Below are positions 1-6,264 of a stretch of DNA of 13,481 nucleotides, in pieces; the stretch's first letter is position 1, and every line of letters begins with the position of its first letter. The notes under the pieces are model-generated. The model did no database searches. It saw nothing but the letters and a program-made list of their open reading frames with translations, and had not been told where the DNA came from. The translations under genes and the position numbers were made by a program. The stretch lies in assembly GCA_903959115.1 (NCBI GenBank), contig CAJBVU010000155.1, forward strand, positions 1 to 13,481, given 5' to 3'. This stretch comes from an uncultured Bacteroidota bacterium. GTDB lineage: Bacteria; Bacteroidota; Bacteroidia; NS11-12g; UBA955.

Positions 1-378
1 ACCAACATGAACTCTGCCTACCACATTACCAAAGGTTTGTGGCCCTTATTGAAATTATCCAAGAGAGCACACGTTTTTAATATGTGTAGCATCGCAAGTA
101 TCACAGCCTATGCCGCTGGTGGGAGTTATTCTGTTTCTAAGTTTGCCATGCTTGGATTTAGTAAATCACTGCGGTTGGAAGGGATGCCATATGGGGTTCG
201 GGTTACAGCCATATTGCCAGGCGCAACCTTAACAGATAGTTGGGCGGGTGTTGATTTGCCACCCTCGCGATTCATGAAGCCAGAAGATGTAGCAAATGCA
301 TTGTATTTAGCATTTTTGATCAATGAAAATACGGTAATGGAGGAAGTGGTTCTGCGGCCAATTTTAGGCGATATTTGA
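1..378 (+). CDS. Short-chain dehydrogenase/reductase (SDR), C-terminal part; 5' end outside window
   Basis: The reading frame is open from the first base (Thr-Asn before the first Met), so this is the 3' part of a longer gene. Two SDR signatures are visible: the catalytic Ser region (NMCSIAS) and the YxxxK active-site motif (YSVSK, in GGSYSVSKFAMLGFSKSL). They are followed by the usual segment ending in a PG turn (RVTAILPGATLTDSW). The N-terminal Rossmann glycine motif that binds NAD(P) lies outside the window; roughly 100 residues are missing compared with a standard SDR of about 230-250 residues. The C-terminal part (KPEDVANALYLAFLINENTVMEEVVLRP) matches the small classical SDRs often annotated as 3-oxoacyl-ACP reductase-like or YdfG-like. 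The substrate cannot be assigned. The ATG at base 7 is an internal Met, not the true start. Confidence 0.88.
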   Translation, partial: TNMNSAYHITKGLWPLLKLSKRAHVFNMCSIASITAYAAGGSYSVSKFAMLGFSKSLRLEGMPYGVRVTAILPGATLTDSWAGVDLPPSRFMKPEDVANALYLAFLINENTVMEEVVLRPILGDI

Positions 379-405
379 CCTTGATTTGGGTGGTGTGCTT
401 TTGTT

Positions 406-424
406 AGCGGATCTGCGCTTTTTT
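406..424 (+). terminator. Weak candidate terminator after the SDR gene
   Basis: A 4-bp stem (AGCG at 406-409 with CGCT at 416-419, 6-nt loop) runs directly into a T-run at 419-424, 28 bases after the SDR stop codon. The position and T-run fit an intrinsic terminator, but the stem is very short, so this is a weak call. Confidence 0.25.
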
Positions 425-508
425 GCGTTTTGTTTAGAATCATTGGATCCTTTCGTGCAATTTTTTTGTCATGCTTGTTTCATCGATTAAGGATTGATAG
501 TTTTTTAT

Positions 509-516
509 TATATTTG
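509..516 (+). promoter_or_regulatory. Bacteroidota-type -7 promoter element (TATATTTG) before the T9SS cargo gene
   Basis: TATATTTG matches the Bacteroidota -7 consensus TAnnTTTG exactly and lies 19 bp before the ATG at 536, predicting a short leader of about 12-15 nt. The -33 element is unclear: a TTG at 494-496 is too close (12-bp spacer), and TTG at 475-477 is too far. The leader is A-rich and has no Shine-Dalgarno sequence, as is usual in this phylum. Confidence 0.55.
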
Positions 517-535
517 CGTTAAACACTAAAAACAG

Positions 536-1894
536 ATGAAAAAATTATTACTTTCATTCGCCGCGTTGATCGGATTAACCACCGGGGCGATTGCTCAAAC
601 TGCAGAGCTTCAAATTTCTGACGCTCAGAAAAACATTTCAGTTAACAAGACTTCTTACGTCCTAAAGGATAAAAAATTGGTGCCAAACCGTCGAGCTGAT
701 GTCTACAGCGACTGGTACAATTTTACTGGATCTTACGAAGAAGGTACATTGTTGGGTCAGAAATTAGATCGTTTTGTAAACTTTATCCAACCTGATTCAA
801 ATCTTTATACTGTATATTCTGATGGTAAAAAATCACCAACAGGATGGCATATCATTGGTTCAACCTTCGATCCTAAGGATAGCAACTATTTGGCTTCAGG
901 TAAAAGCGTATTGACCCGTTTTAATCCTTACACTGTTGATTCATTGGCATTTACTCAATTTTATATCCGTCAGGCAGATCAAATGACTGTAAATGGCAAT
1001 TTGGTTGATATCGTTGATACCGTTTACATCCAGTATTTCAATATTGGTGGAATTAAAGTGGGTGGTTATTCTTATAATGCCAACCCTGGCGTAACTTATC
1101 GTTATGCGACTCCTGCGGTTGACAATTTGTCTACCAAATCTTTGATGAATAGTACTGCAATCAAAACAGATACACTTTTATTGACAAAAGCATATGCTGA
1201 TAGTTTGGTTTTAGAAAATGGCACGCCAAAATCATTTATTGGTCGTGGAATCCAAATCCCAGTGAATGTGAAGTCTCAATCTACAAACGGTGCAAATAAC
1301 TCTGCTAACCTGTTTGCTTTCAGTATTGTTTACAGACCAATGCAAAAATCAAAATTGGGCGATATCGGCATCGCTTATGATGGTTCAGCTTGGATGAAAT
1401 ACAACTTGTATGGTTTGAGTTTGGCTTCATTGACTGGTCATGCCCAAGAGATTATCTCCACCAACAAAATCAATAACATGTTCGTTTGTAATTCTCAAGT
1501 ACGTTACGGTCAAACCTTGTTTGGTTTCTTGAAGTCATATTTGCCAGGTACCATTTGGACTAATTCTTTGTTTTTCCCGAACTTCGTTCATATCACAACT
1601 CAGAACTTGTCAACCGACAAAATCAATTCTGGTATTTCTGGTATCCAGGTTTACCCTAACCCAGCTGCAAGCAATGCACAAGTTGACGTTGTTTTTGACT
1701 TGAGTGCAAATTCAATGGTTAAAACTTTTGTAACCGACATGAACGGTCGTGTTGTATTGAGCAACGAAGCCAAGCAATGTGTTGCTGGTCAAAACGCTAT
1801 GGTTGTTAACACCAACGGTTTGTCAAGCGGTATTTACATGGTGACATTGGAAAGTGCTGCTGGTCGTATGAGCAGTAAATTGACAGTAAACTAA
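536..1894 (+). CDS. Secreted protein with T9SS type A C-terminal sorting domain, function unknown
   Basis: This 452-residue protein begins with a clear Sec signal peptide (MKKLLLSFAALIGLTTGAIA, cleavage probably just before Gln21). It ends in a type IX secretion sorting domain from about residue 369: the VYPNP motif, then a short beta-sandwich with the MNGRVV and LSSGIYMVTL strands, ending KLTVN. By family knowledge such cargo crosses the outer membrane through the T9SS, the tail is removed, and the protein is released or anchored to the cell surface. The middle (about 22-365) is rich in Ser, Thr, Asn and Tyr and shows no enzyme or adhesin motif that I recognise. Codon choice is strikingly uniform (for example GGT for Gly, CGT for Arg, TTG for Leu), and together with its own strong terminator this suggests high expression as a single-gene unit. 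The ATG at 536 is chosen because it places the signal peptide at the N-terminus. The sorting domain is secure; the role of the body is unknown. Confidence 0.9.
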   Translation: MKKLLLSFAALIGLTTGAIAQTAELQISDAQKNISVNKTSYVLKDKKLVPNRRADVYSDWYNFTGSYEEGTLLGQKLDRFVNFIQPDSNLYTVYSDGKKSPTGWHIIGSTFDPKDSNYLASGKSVLTRFNPYTVDSLAFTQFYIRQADQMTVNGNLVDIVDTVYIQYFNIGGIKVGGYSYNANPGVTYRYATPAVDNLSTKSLMNSTAIKTDTLLLTKAYADSLVLENGTPKSFIGRGIQIPVNVKSQSTNGANNSANLFAFSIVYRPMQKSKLGDIGIAYDGSAWMKYNLYGLSLASLTGHAQEIISTNKINNMFVCNSQVRYGQTLFGFLKSYLPGTIWTNSLFFPNFVHITTQNLSTDKINSGISGIQVYPNPAASNAQVDVVFDLSANSMVKTFVTDMNGRVVLSNEAKQCVAGQNAMVVNTNGLSSGIYMVTLESAAGRMSSKLTVN

Positions 1895-1910
1895 TCACTT
1901 ATTATATCTG
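1880..1910 (+). promoter_or_regulatory. Candidate promoter for the DUF5723-like gene
   Basis: TTGACA at 1880-1885, overlapping the end of the upstream gene, is followed after 17 bp by TATATCTG at 1903-1910. The second box is one mismatch from the Bacteroidota -7 element TAnnTTTG, and the TTG-to-box spacer of 20 bp is in the normal range. Transcription from here would start near 1916, placing the hairpin at 1914-1941 at the 5' end of the downstream mRNA. This is inferred from sequence only. Confidence 0.35.
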
Positions 1911-1913
1911 TTG

Positions 1914-1943
1914 AAAAGAGCCGGGCTTGCCCGGCTCTTTTTT
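1914..1943 (+). terminator. Strong rho-independent terminator
   Basis: AAAAGAGCCGGGC (1914-1926) is perfectly complementary to GCCCGGCTCTTTT (1929-1941), effectively a 12-bp stem with a CTTG tetraloop, followed by T residues to 1943. It lies 19 bases after the stop codon of the secreted T9SS cargo gene. With an A-run on one side and a T-run on the other it could work in both directions, but there is no minus-strand gene running into it here. Confidence 0.9.
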
Positions 1944-1970
1944 GTTTGTAAACAACGATTTTTGTTCTGT

Positions 1971-3497
1971 ATGTTGGACCTAAAAGTTAATCGATGTTTG
2001 AATGGCCTTGTCTTTTGGATCGTATTTGGAGTTTTTAACATTTGGTCATGCTCAATAGCCACACTCAACGCTCAAACATTTGAAGGAATACAAAATAGTA
2101 ACTTCGCAGGCGTTCATTCAGTGTATTCAAATCCCGCCTTGCTGACATCAATGGCTTATAAGCGTCATGCAAATATTTCAACCTTGGGGTTTGAAGTCAA
2201 TAATAACATGTTCGTACTAACTGCGCCGTTCACACTTTGGCAAGCAATAACGGGGAATGTTCCAGCGCAATTTCAAAACGCCAAGGGTAAAATACATTGG
2301 CAAAATGACTTTCTAAAACAACAACCCGTCGGCACTTCTGGATGGGGGAGTTTGTCTGCCGAATACAGAGGTCCGGCCTACGCAAATCGTATAGGAAAGC
2401 GATTTGTTTGGTCAACCCATAGCAGAACAAGGACCCAAGTATCTGTCCGCAATGTTTCCAACGACTTGTTAGATTATGCTCGAGTATTATTCGATACTTC
2501 TATGCGAGGTAGTAACTGGAATTTAAATCAACTGTCCCCATTGCCGTTTTCCTTGCAAGCAAATGCCTATCAAGAACTGGGAGCTTCTTTGGCTGGGGCC
2601 ATTGTGGATTCAAAAAAGTTGAAAATATCCTTAGGAGGTACAGCGAAATATCTAATGGGACTGGGACATTTCTCGATTGTTTCAGAGGGACTACAATTGC
2701 GCACTTACGGACGTGATTCAATTCAGTTCAAACAGAGTAATGTGCAGGTATCCTATTCTGAAACTCAGGTGTTTAAACGGGTAATGAGTGGAATGATCGG
2801 TGGTTTGCCAAGTTTCAGGAATATCATGGGTCATGGCATTGGCTTTGATTTGGGTTTCTCTGTTGAGGGTGGCAAAGGCGGTGGAAGTGCTCAAATGAAA
2901 GACAGGTGGTTGGGTGATCCCACTGCGCGGAACTACCATTGGCGATTGGCCGCTTCCGTGACGGATTTTGGGAAGTTAAGTTACGGTAGTCAGGTAAATA
3001 CCTTCTCATTTAATAATGTCTTGCCGGTAACACTAAAAACAGATTCAGCATTCTTCGGGGCGTTTCAACAAGGGGGTAGCGGTGGTTATTCCTATCTGGA
3101 AGAGTTTGCAAAGAAAAACATGAATTACAAACAGGAAACTGGCACTGTGAGATTTGTTCTTCCCACCCAACTGCATGTACAGGGCGATTTGAGAATCATG
3201 GCCGGATTGTACACCGCATTCCATTGGCAACAGTCGTTACTTTCGCTAAAGTCCGTCGGATTTAGGCAGCCATCCTCATTGGTTGTTATTCCGCGACTAG
3301 AAACAAAGTGGCTGGAAGTATCGATGCCTGTTGGTTTGACCAACGATTATCGAAAAGGGAATATTGGCGCATGTGTTAGGGTAGGTCCAATATTTCTAGG
3401 GTCGGATAATTTTCTTTCCAATATGATGTCGAACAATATCAAAGGCATGAATGTGTACTTCGGCCTGAGCTCGTCTATCGGGAAGCTTAAAAAGTAA
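1971..3497 (+). CDS. Probable outer-membrane beta-barrel protein, DUF5723-like
   Basis: The predicted protein is 508 residues, starting at ATG 1971. An upstream in-frame TTG at 1911 would put the start inside the terminator hairpin and is rejected. The N-terminus has a hydrophobic signal segment (LVFWIVFGVFNIWSCSIATLNA) with likely cleavage before QTF, near residue 36. The mature part opens with FAGVHSVYSNPALLTSM, the 'NPA' opening typical of FadL/PorV-like and DUF5723 barrel proteins of Bacteroidota. It continues with many short amphipathic, Gly/aromatic-rich strands (for example LGGTAKYLMGLGHFSIVSEG and GIGFDLGFSVEGG) and ends with a strand-like segment (MNVYFGLSSSIGKLKK). Such proteins are predicted to sit in the outer membrane; substrate and role are unknown. 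It follows a T9SS cargo gene but is separated from it by a strong hairpin, so co-regulation is uncertain. Family assignment is from overall pattern, not alignment. Confidence 0.7.
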   Translation: MLDLKVNRCLNGLVFWIVFGVFNIWSCSIATLNAQTFEGIQNSNFAGVHSVYSNPALLTSMAYKRHANISTLGFEVNNNMFVLTAPFTLWQAITGNVPAQFQNAKGKIHWQNDFLKQQPVGTSGWGSLSAEYRGPAYANRIGKRFVWSTHSRTRTQVSVRNVSNDLLDYARVLFDTSMRGSNWNLNQLSPLPFSLQANAYQELGASLAGAIVDSKKLKISLGGTAKYLMGLGHFSIVSEGLQLRTYGRDSIQFKQSNVQVSYSETQVFKRVMSGMIGGLPSFRNIMGHGIGFDLGFSVEGGKGGGSAQMKDRWLGDPTARNYHWRLAASVTDFGKLSYGSQVNTFSFNNVLPVTLKTDSAFFGAFQQGGSGGYSYLEEFAKKNMNYKQETGTVRFVLPTQLHVQGDLRIMAGLYTAFHWQQSLLSLKSVGFRQPSSLVVIPRLETKWLEVSMPVGLTNDYRKGNIGACVRVGPIFLGSDNFLSNMMSNNIKGMNVYFGLSSSIGKLKK

Positions 3498-3559
3498 ATG
3501 CGAAATTCTTAATTTCAGAAGTTGGAGTAAATGTTCGCAATCAGCAAAGGTGACTGCTC

Positions 3560-4867
3560 TTAATCGATGCGCGTGATCTTTGCACCCAAGGCGTTCAACC
3601 TTTCTTCTATGCGCTCATAACCGCGATCAATCTGTTCGATGTTTTTAATCGTGCTCTTGCCTTTTGCGCTCATCGCAGCAATAAGTAGGGCTACACCCGC
3701 TCTAATGTCGGGAGAGCTCATCGTAATGCCTTTTAGCTGGGTTCTGCGGTCCAATCCGATCACTGTGCAACGGTGAGGGTCGCAAAGTATAATCTGTGCA
3801 CCCATATCGATTAAATTGTCTACGAAAAATAAACGACTTTCAAACATCTTCTGATGGATCAAAACAGTTCCTCTCGCCTGGGTAGCGGTTACCAAGGCAA
3901 TCGAAATTAAATCAGGGGTAAAACCGGGCCAAATTTGATCAGAAACGGTAAGTATTGAGCCATCAATAAACGTATCAATTTCGTAATGGTCCATGGCAGG
4001 GATATAGATGTCATCGCCTTGGATCTCTAGTTTTACGCCCAATCGTTGGAACATTTTGGGGATGATGCCTAGCATATCAACCCGACAGCCCTTTAGTGTG
4101 ATTTCACTCTGGGTGATTGCGGCCATACCAATAAAACTACCGATCTCGATCATATCGGGTAAGCATCGGTGTTCGCAACCCTGAAGTGCAGTAACCCCTT
4201 CGATGGTGAGTTGGTTTGAGCCGATGCCCGTGATTTTGGCGCCCATGCTATTGAGCATCAAACAAAGCTGTTGCAAATAGGGTTCGCAAGCGGCATTGTA
4301 AATGGTGGTGATACCTTCAGCCAAGACTGCGGCCATTAAAATGTTCGCAGTTCCTGTAACCGAAGCCTCGTCCAAAAGCATGTAACAGCCTTTTAACTTA
4401 TCGGCGGATACCTTGTAGAAATTATTCTCCGCTTGGAATTCGAATTTTGCGCCCAGCTTTATGAAACCTTCAAAGTGGGTGTCTAAACGCCTACGACCGA
4501 TTTTGTCGCCACCAGGCGATGGGATATAACCACGGCCAAAGCGCGATAACAATGGGCCTACAATCATGATGGAGCCGCGAAGCGCCGCACCCTGTTTTTT
4601 GAAATCTTGACTATTGAGAAATTCAAGATTGATGTCCTTGGCAATAAAAGTAAAGGAACCTCTTTCATTTCGGGTTACTTTCACGCCCAAACTCTGCAAT
4701 AGTTCAATCAGTTTAAGGACATCTCTGATTTCTGGTATATTGGTAATTGTAACGGGTTCAGGAGTCAGTAATACAGCGCAGACAACTTGAAGCGCTTCGT
4801 TTTTTGCACCCTGAGGGATGATTTCGCCTTTGAGTTTGTGTCCGCCCTCGATTTCAAAAATTGCCAT
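3560..4867 (-). CDS. murA: UDP-N-acetylglucosamine 1-carboxyvinyltransferase (MurA), Asp-type active site
   Basis: MurA transfers enolpyruvyl from phosphoenolpyruvate to UDP-GlcNAc, the first committed step of peptidoglycan precursor synthesis in the cytosol. The protein is 435 residues, about full family length, and shows the two-domain EPT fold signatures: GAKNEAL near the start with Lys22-Asn23, the loop GRGYIPSPGGDKIGRRRLD (112-129), PDMIEIGSFIGMAA (237-250), WPGFTPDLIS with Asp319 as probable counterpart of E. coli Asp305, and SPDIRAG with Arg389 as probable counterpart of Arg397. The loop residue that is Cys115 in E. coli is Asp121 here (codon at 4505-4507). Cys-to-Asp MurA enzymes are known to be active but not alkylated by fosfomycin. 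The start codon lies 9 nt after the stop of the upstream DUF4290 gene, so the two are probably co-transcribed. The gene converges on the barrel-protein gene, with 62 bp between them and no convincing terminator. Confidence 0.96.
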   Translation of the reverse strand: MAIFEIEGGHKLKGEIIPQGAKNEALQVVCAVLLTPEPVTITNIPEIRDVLKLIELLQSLGVKVTRNERGSFTFIAKDINLEFLNSQDFKKQGAALRGSIMIVGPLLSRFGRGYIPSPGGDKIGRRRLDTHFEGFIKLGAKFEFQAENNFYKVSADKLKGCYMLLDEASVTGTANILMAAVLAEGITTIYNAACEPYLQQLCLMLNSMGAKITGIGSNQLTIEGVTALQGCEHRCLPDMIEIGSFIGMAAITQSEITLKGCRVDMLGIIPKMFQRLGVKLEIQGDDIYIPAMDHYEIDTFIDGSILTVSDQIWPGFTPDLISIALVTATQARGTVLIHQKMFESRLFFVDNLIDMGAQIILCDPHRCTVIGLDRRTQLKGITMSSPDIRAGVALLIAAMSAKGKSTIKNIEQIDRGYERIEERLNALGAKITRID

Positions 4868-4876
4868 AGTGAGTTA

Positions 4877-5551
4877 TTAGAATCTACGGAAGTTCTTTCC
4901 GCGGTTTTTATTGTTTTTATTTTTGTTGTTATTGTTGTTGTTGCGCCCGAAATTATTGGTTTTCTGGGGCATGGGACGACGAACATTTACGGTAGTATCA
5001 GCACTTACTACCAACTCGGAACCCTCAATCTTCAGTTGTCCTTTCGATAAAGTTTTTAAGTGTTCAGCAATCACTTCGTTGCTTAGGTTTTCATTGTTCC
5101 AAGCTTTACAAGAGTTGTACATAAACGATGCGATCATATTTACTAAATCCTGCTTCAATTCACCATCTTCCATTTCAGCGGCTTTGTCGATCATCATCTG
5201 AAGATTTCTACCGTAAAATCTAAAGCGAATGCCACTCACATTATATCCTAAATGCTCAGGCCTTTTGAATTCCTGCTTTACTTGTACGATTTCATATGGG
5301 CAATCGACATCCAATTCATAGTCGGCCATCTGAAAAATATGTCCCCACAAAATTTCTTTGTAATTGACTTGAAGTTTGATATCAGGGTTCAGCGTGGCCA
5401 TGATGCCAGCCAAATTGTGTACCCAAGAAGTTCGTTCTTCCTTGCTAGGCAAGGATTTTATGTGTTCGATGTACTCTTGCACATGACGGCCATATTCGGA
5501 AATTCCCAATAAGGGCCTTTGGGTATTATAATCTTCTTGAAGGATTGTCAT
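4877..5551 (-). CDS. DUF4290 family protein with Asn-rich basic tail
   Basis: The predicted protein has 224 residues when started at the ATG at 5551 (MTILQEDYNTQRPLL). The longer form from 5581 adds ten residues that do not look like the family N-terminus, and the conserved YNTQRPLLGISEYGRHVQ block begins almost at the second Met, so the shorter start is preferred. DUF4290 is a Bacteroidota-specific family of unknown function. The body looks soluble and mainly helical, with no signal peptide and no membrane segment. The last ~26 residues form a low-complexity tail of Asn, Lys and Arg (NNFGRNNNNNNKNKNNKNRG, then KNFRRF) that resembles nucleic-acid-binding or disordered tails. The gene sits 9 nt upstream of murA on the same strand, in what I believe is a recurrent arrangement in this phylum, suggesting a link to envelope growth. 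That link is an inference; no biochemical role is known to me. Confidence 0.88.
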   Translation of the reverse strand: MTILQEDYNTQRPLLGISEYGRHVQEYIEHIKSLPSKEERTSWVHNLAGIMATLNPDIKLQVNYKEILWGHIFQMADYELDVDCPYEIVQVKQEFKRPEHLGYNVSGIRFRFYGRNLQMMIDKAAEMEDGELKQDLVNMIASFMYNSCKAWNNENLSNEVIAEHLKTLSKGQLKIEGSELVVSADTTVNVRRPMPQKTNNFGRNNNNNNKNKNNKNRGKNFRRF

Positions 5552-5634
5552 GTGGATGCAAAATAACACAGAACCAATCAAATAAAAACCAAAACTTTCA
5601 AGCAGTTATCTTGTTTGTTATTCTAGTAAGACAC
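5552..5634. promoter_or_regulatory. Divergent control region between DUF4290–murA and tetR–ABC1
   Basis: This 83-bp AT-rich gap must hold promoters for both directions unless transcription comes from further upstream. No exact TAnnTTTG is seen; TATCTTG at 5607-5613 is a one-base-short match on the plus strand. A 7-bp inverted pair, AATAACA (5562-5568) and TGTTATT (5616-5622), places the same word 10-12 nt upstream of each start codon. This may be a binding site or chance. Confidence 0.35.
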
Positions 5635-6264
5635 ATGAAAAAACAAATTGTTTCCGAGTACGTTAAATACTGCCTTAAGATGGGGCAAGCGCCGGCCAAT
5701 GTATTTCAGTTATGCGAGCATTTAGGTATAGCCGAGACTGAATTTTACAATCATTTTGGTAGTTTGGAAAAGGTGGAAGAATCTGTCCTAGTGATTCGTT
5801 GGCAAGAGGTTGCCGAGAAATTTGCTCAAGATGAACAGTTCGACACCTTTGGTATCACTGAAAAGATGTTGACGTTGCACTTCGCTTTCATTGAGAGCTT
5901 ACGCGATATTAGAAGTTATTTGCTTTGGAGATTTAAAGATTGGAAGAACCCGATGGACCAAATGAAAGGACTTATGGCCCTTCGAGAGGCTTTCCAAAAT
6001 ACAGTGTCACCGATGCTGAATGCGGCGAGTAATTTAGGTGAAATCCCAGATAGAAAAGTGATATCCAAGTTGAATGTTGAGGCAATTGGGATGAATTTGG
6101 CCTTTGTTATGCATTTTTGGCTAAAAGATGATTCTACAGATTTTGAGCGGACTGATGCGTGTATTGAAAAATCTGTTCAATTGACGATGGATTTTGTTGG
6201 CAGAAACGCGGTTGACAAATTATTTGATTTTGGCAAATTCTTGATTCAAGGATTTCAACGATGA
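5635..6264 (+). CDS. TetR-family transcriptional regulator
   Basis: The preferred start is the ATG at 5635, giving 209 residues (MKKQIVSEYVKYCLKMGQAP). A longer frame opens at 5545 inside the divergent DUF4290 gene and adds 30 residues without family character. The N-terminal 50 residues form a TetR-type helix-turn-helix: helices around VSEYVKYCL and VFQLCEHLGIAETEFYNHFGSLEKVEESVL, where YNHFGSLEKV is the usual helix 3-4 signature. The rest is a helical ligand/dimerisation domain (AFIESLRDIRSYLLWRFKDW; LAFVMHFWLKDDS) of the kind seen in Bacteroidota TetR proteins. The stop codon overlaps the start of the ABC1 kinase gene by 4 bp (ATGA), so the two are translationally coupled. The regulator probably controls its own operon, and possibly the divergent DUF4290–murA unit, but its ligand is unknown. 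Confidence 0.85.
   Translation: MKKQIVSEYVKYCLKMGQAPANVFQLCEHLGIAETEFYNHFGSLEKVEESVLVIRWQEVAEKFAQDEQFDTFGITEKMLTLHFAFIESLRDIRSYLLWRFKDWKNPMDQMKGLMALREAFQNTVSPMLNAASNLGEIPDRKVISKLNVEAIGMNLAFVMHFWLKDDSTDFERTDACIEKSVQLTMDFVGRNAVDKLFDFGKFLIQGFQR

Noticed and set aside
126..443. Minus-strand 105-residue open frame across the SDR end
   Set aside because: Antisense to an SDR with catalytic motifs; the protein is low in hydrophobic pattern and has no recognisable family.
1911..1970. Upstream TTG start for the DUF5723-like gene, giving a 528-residue form
   Set aside because: It begins inside the terminator hairpin, and the extra 20 residues spoil the signal peptide; ATG 1971 gives a normal one.
3501..3515. 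GAAATT-CTT-AATTTC hairpin between the converging barrel gene and murA
   Set aside because: A six-pair AT-rich stem without a T-run, too weak to call as a terminator.
4903..4945. TTG/TTA-rich stretch resembling a microsatellite
   Set aside because: It is the coding sequence of the Asn-rich tail of DUF4290 with mixed AAC/AAT/AAA codons, not a pure repeat; reported only as a protein tail.
5545..5634. 30-residue N-terminal extension of the TetR regulator
   Set aside because: It overlaps the start of the divergent DUF4290 gene and has no TetR character; the HTH begins right after ATG 5635.
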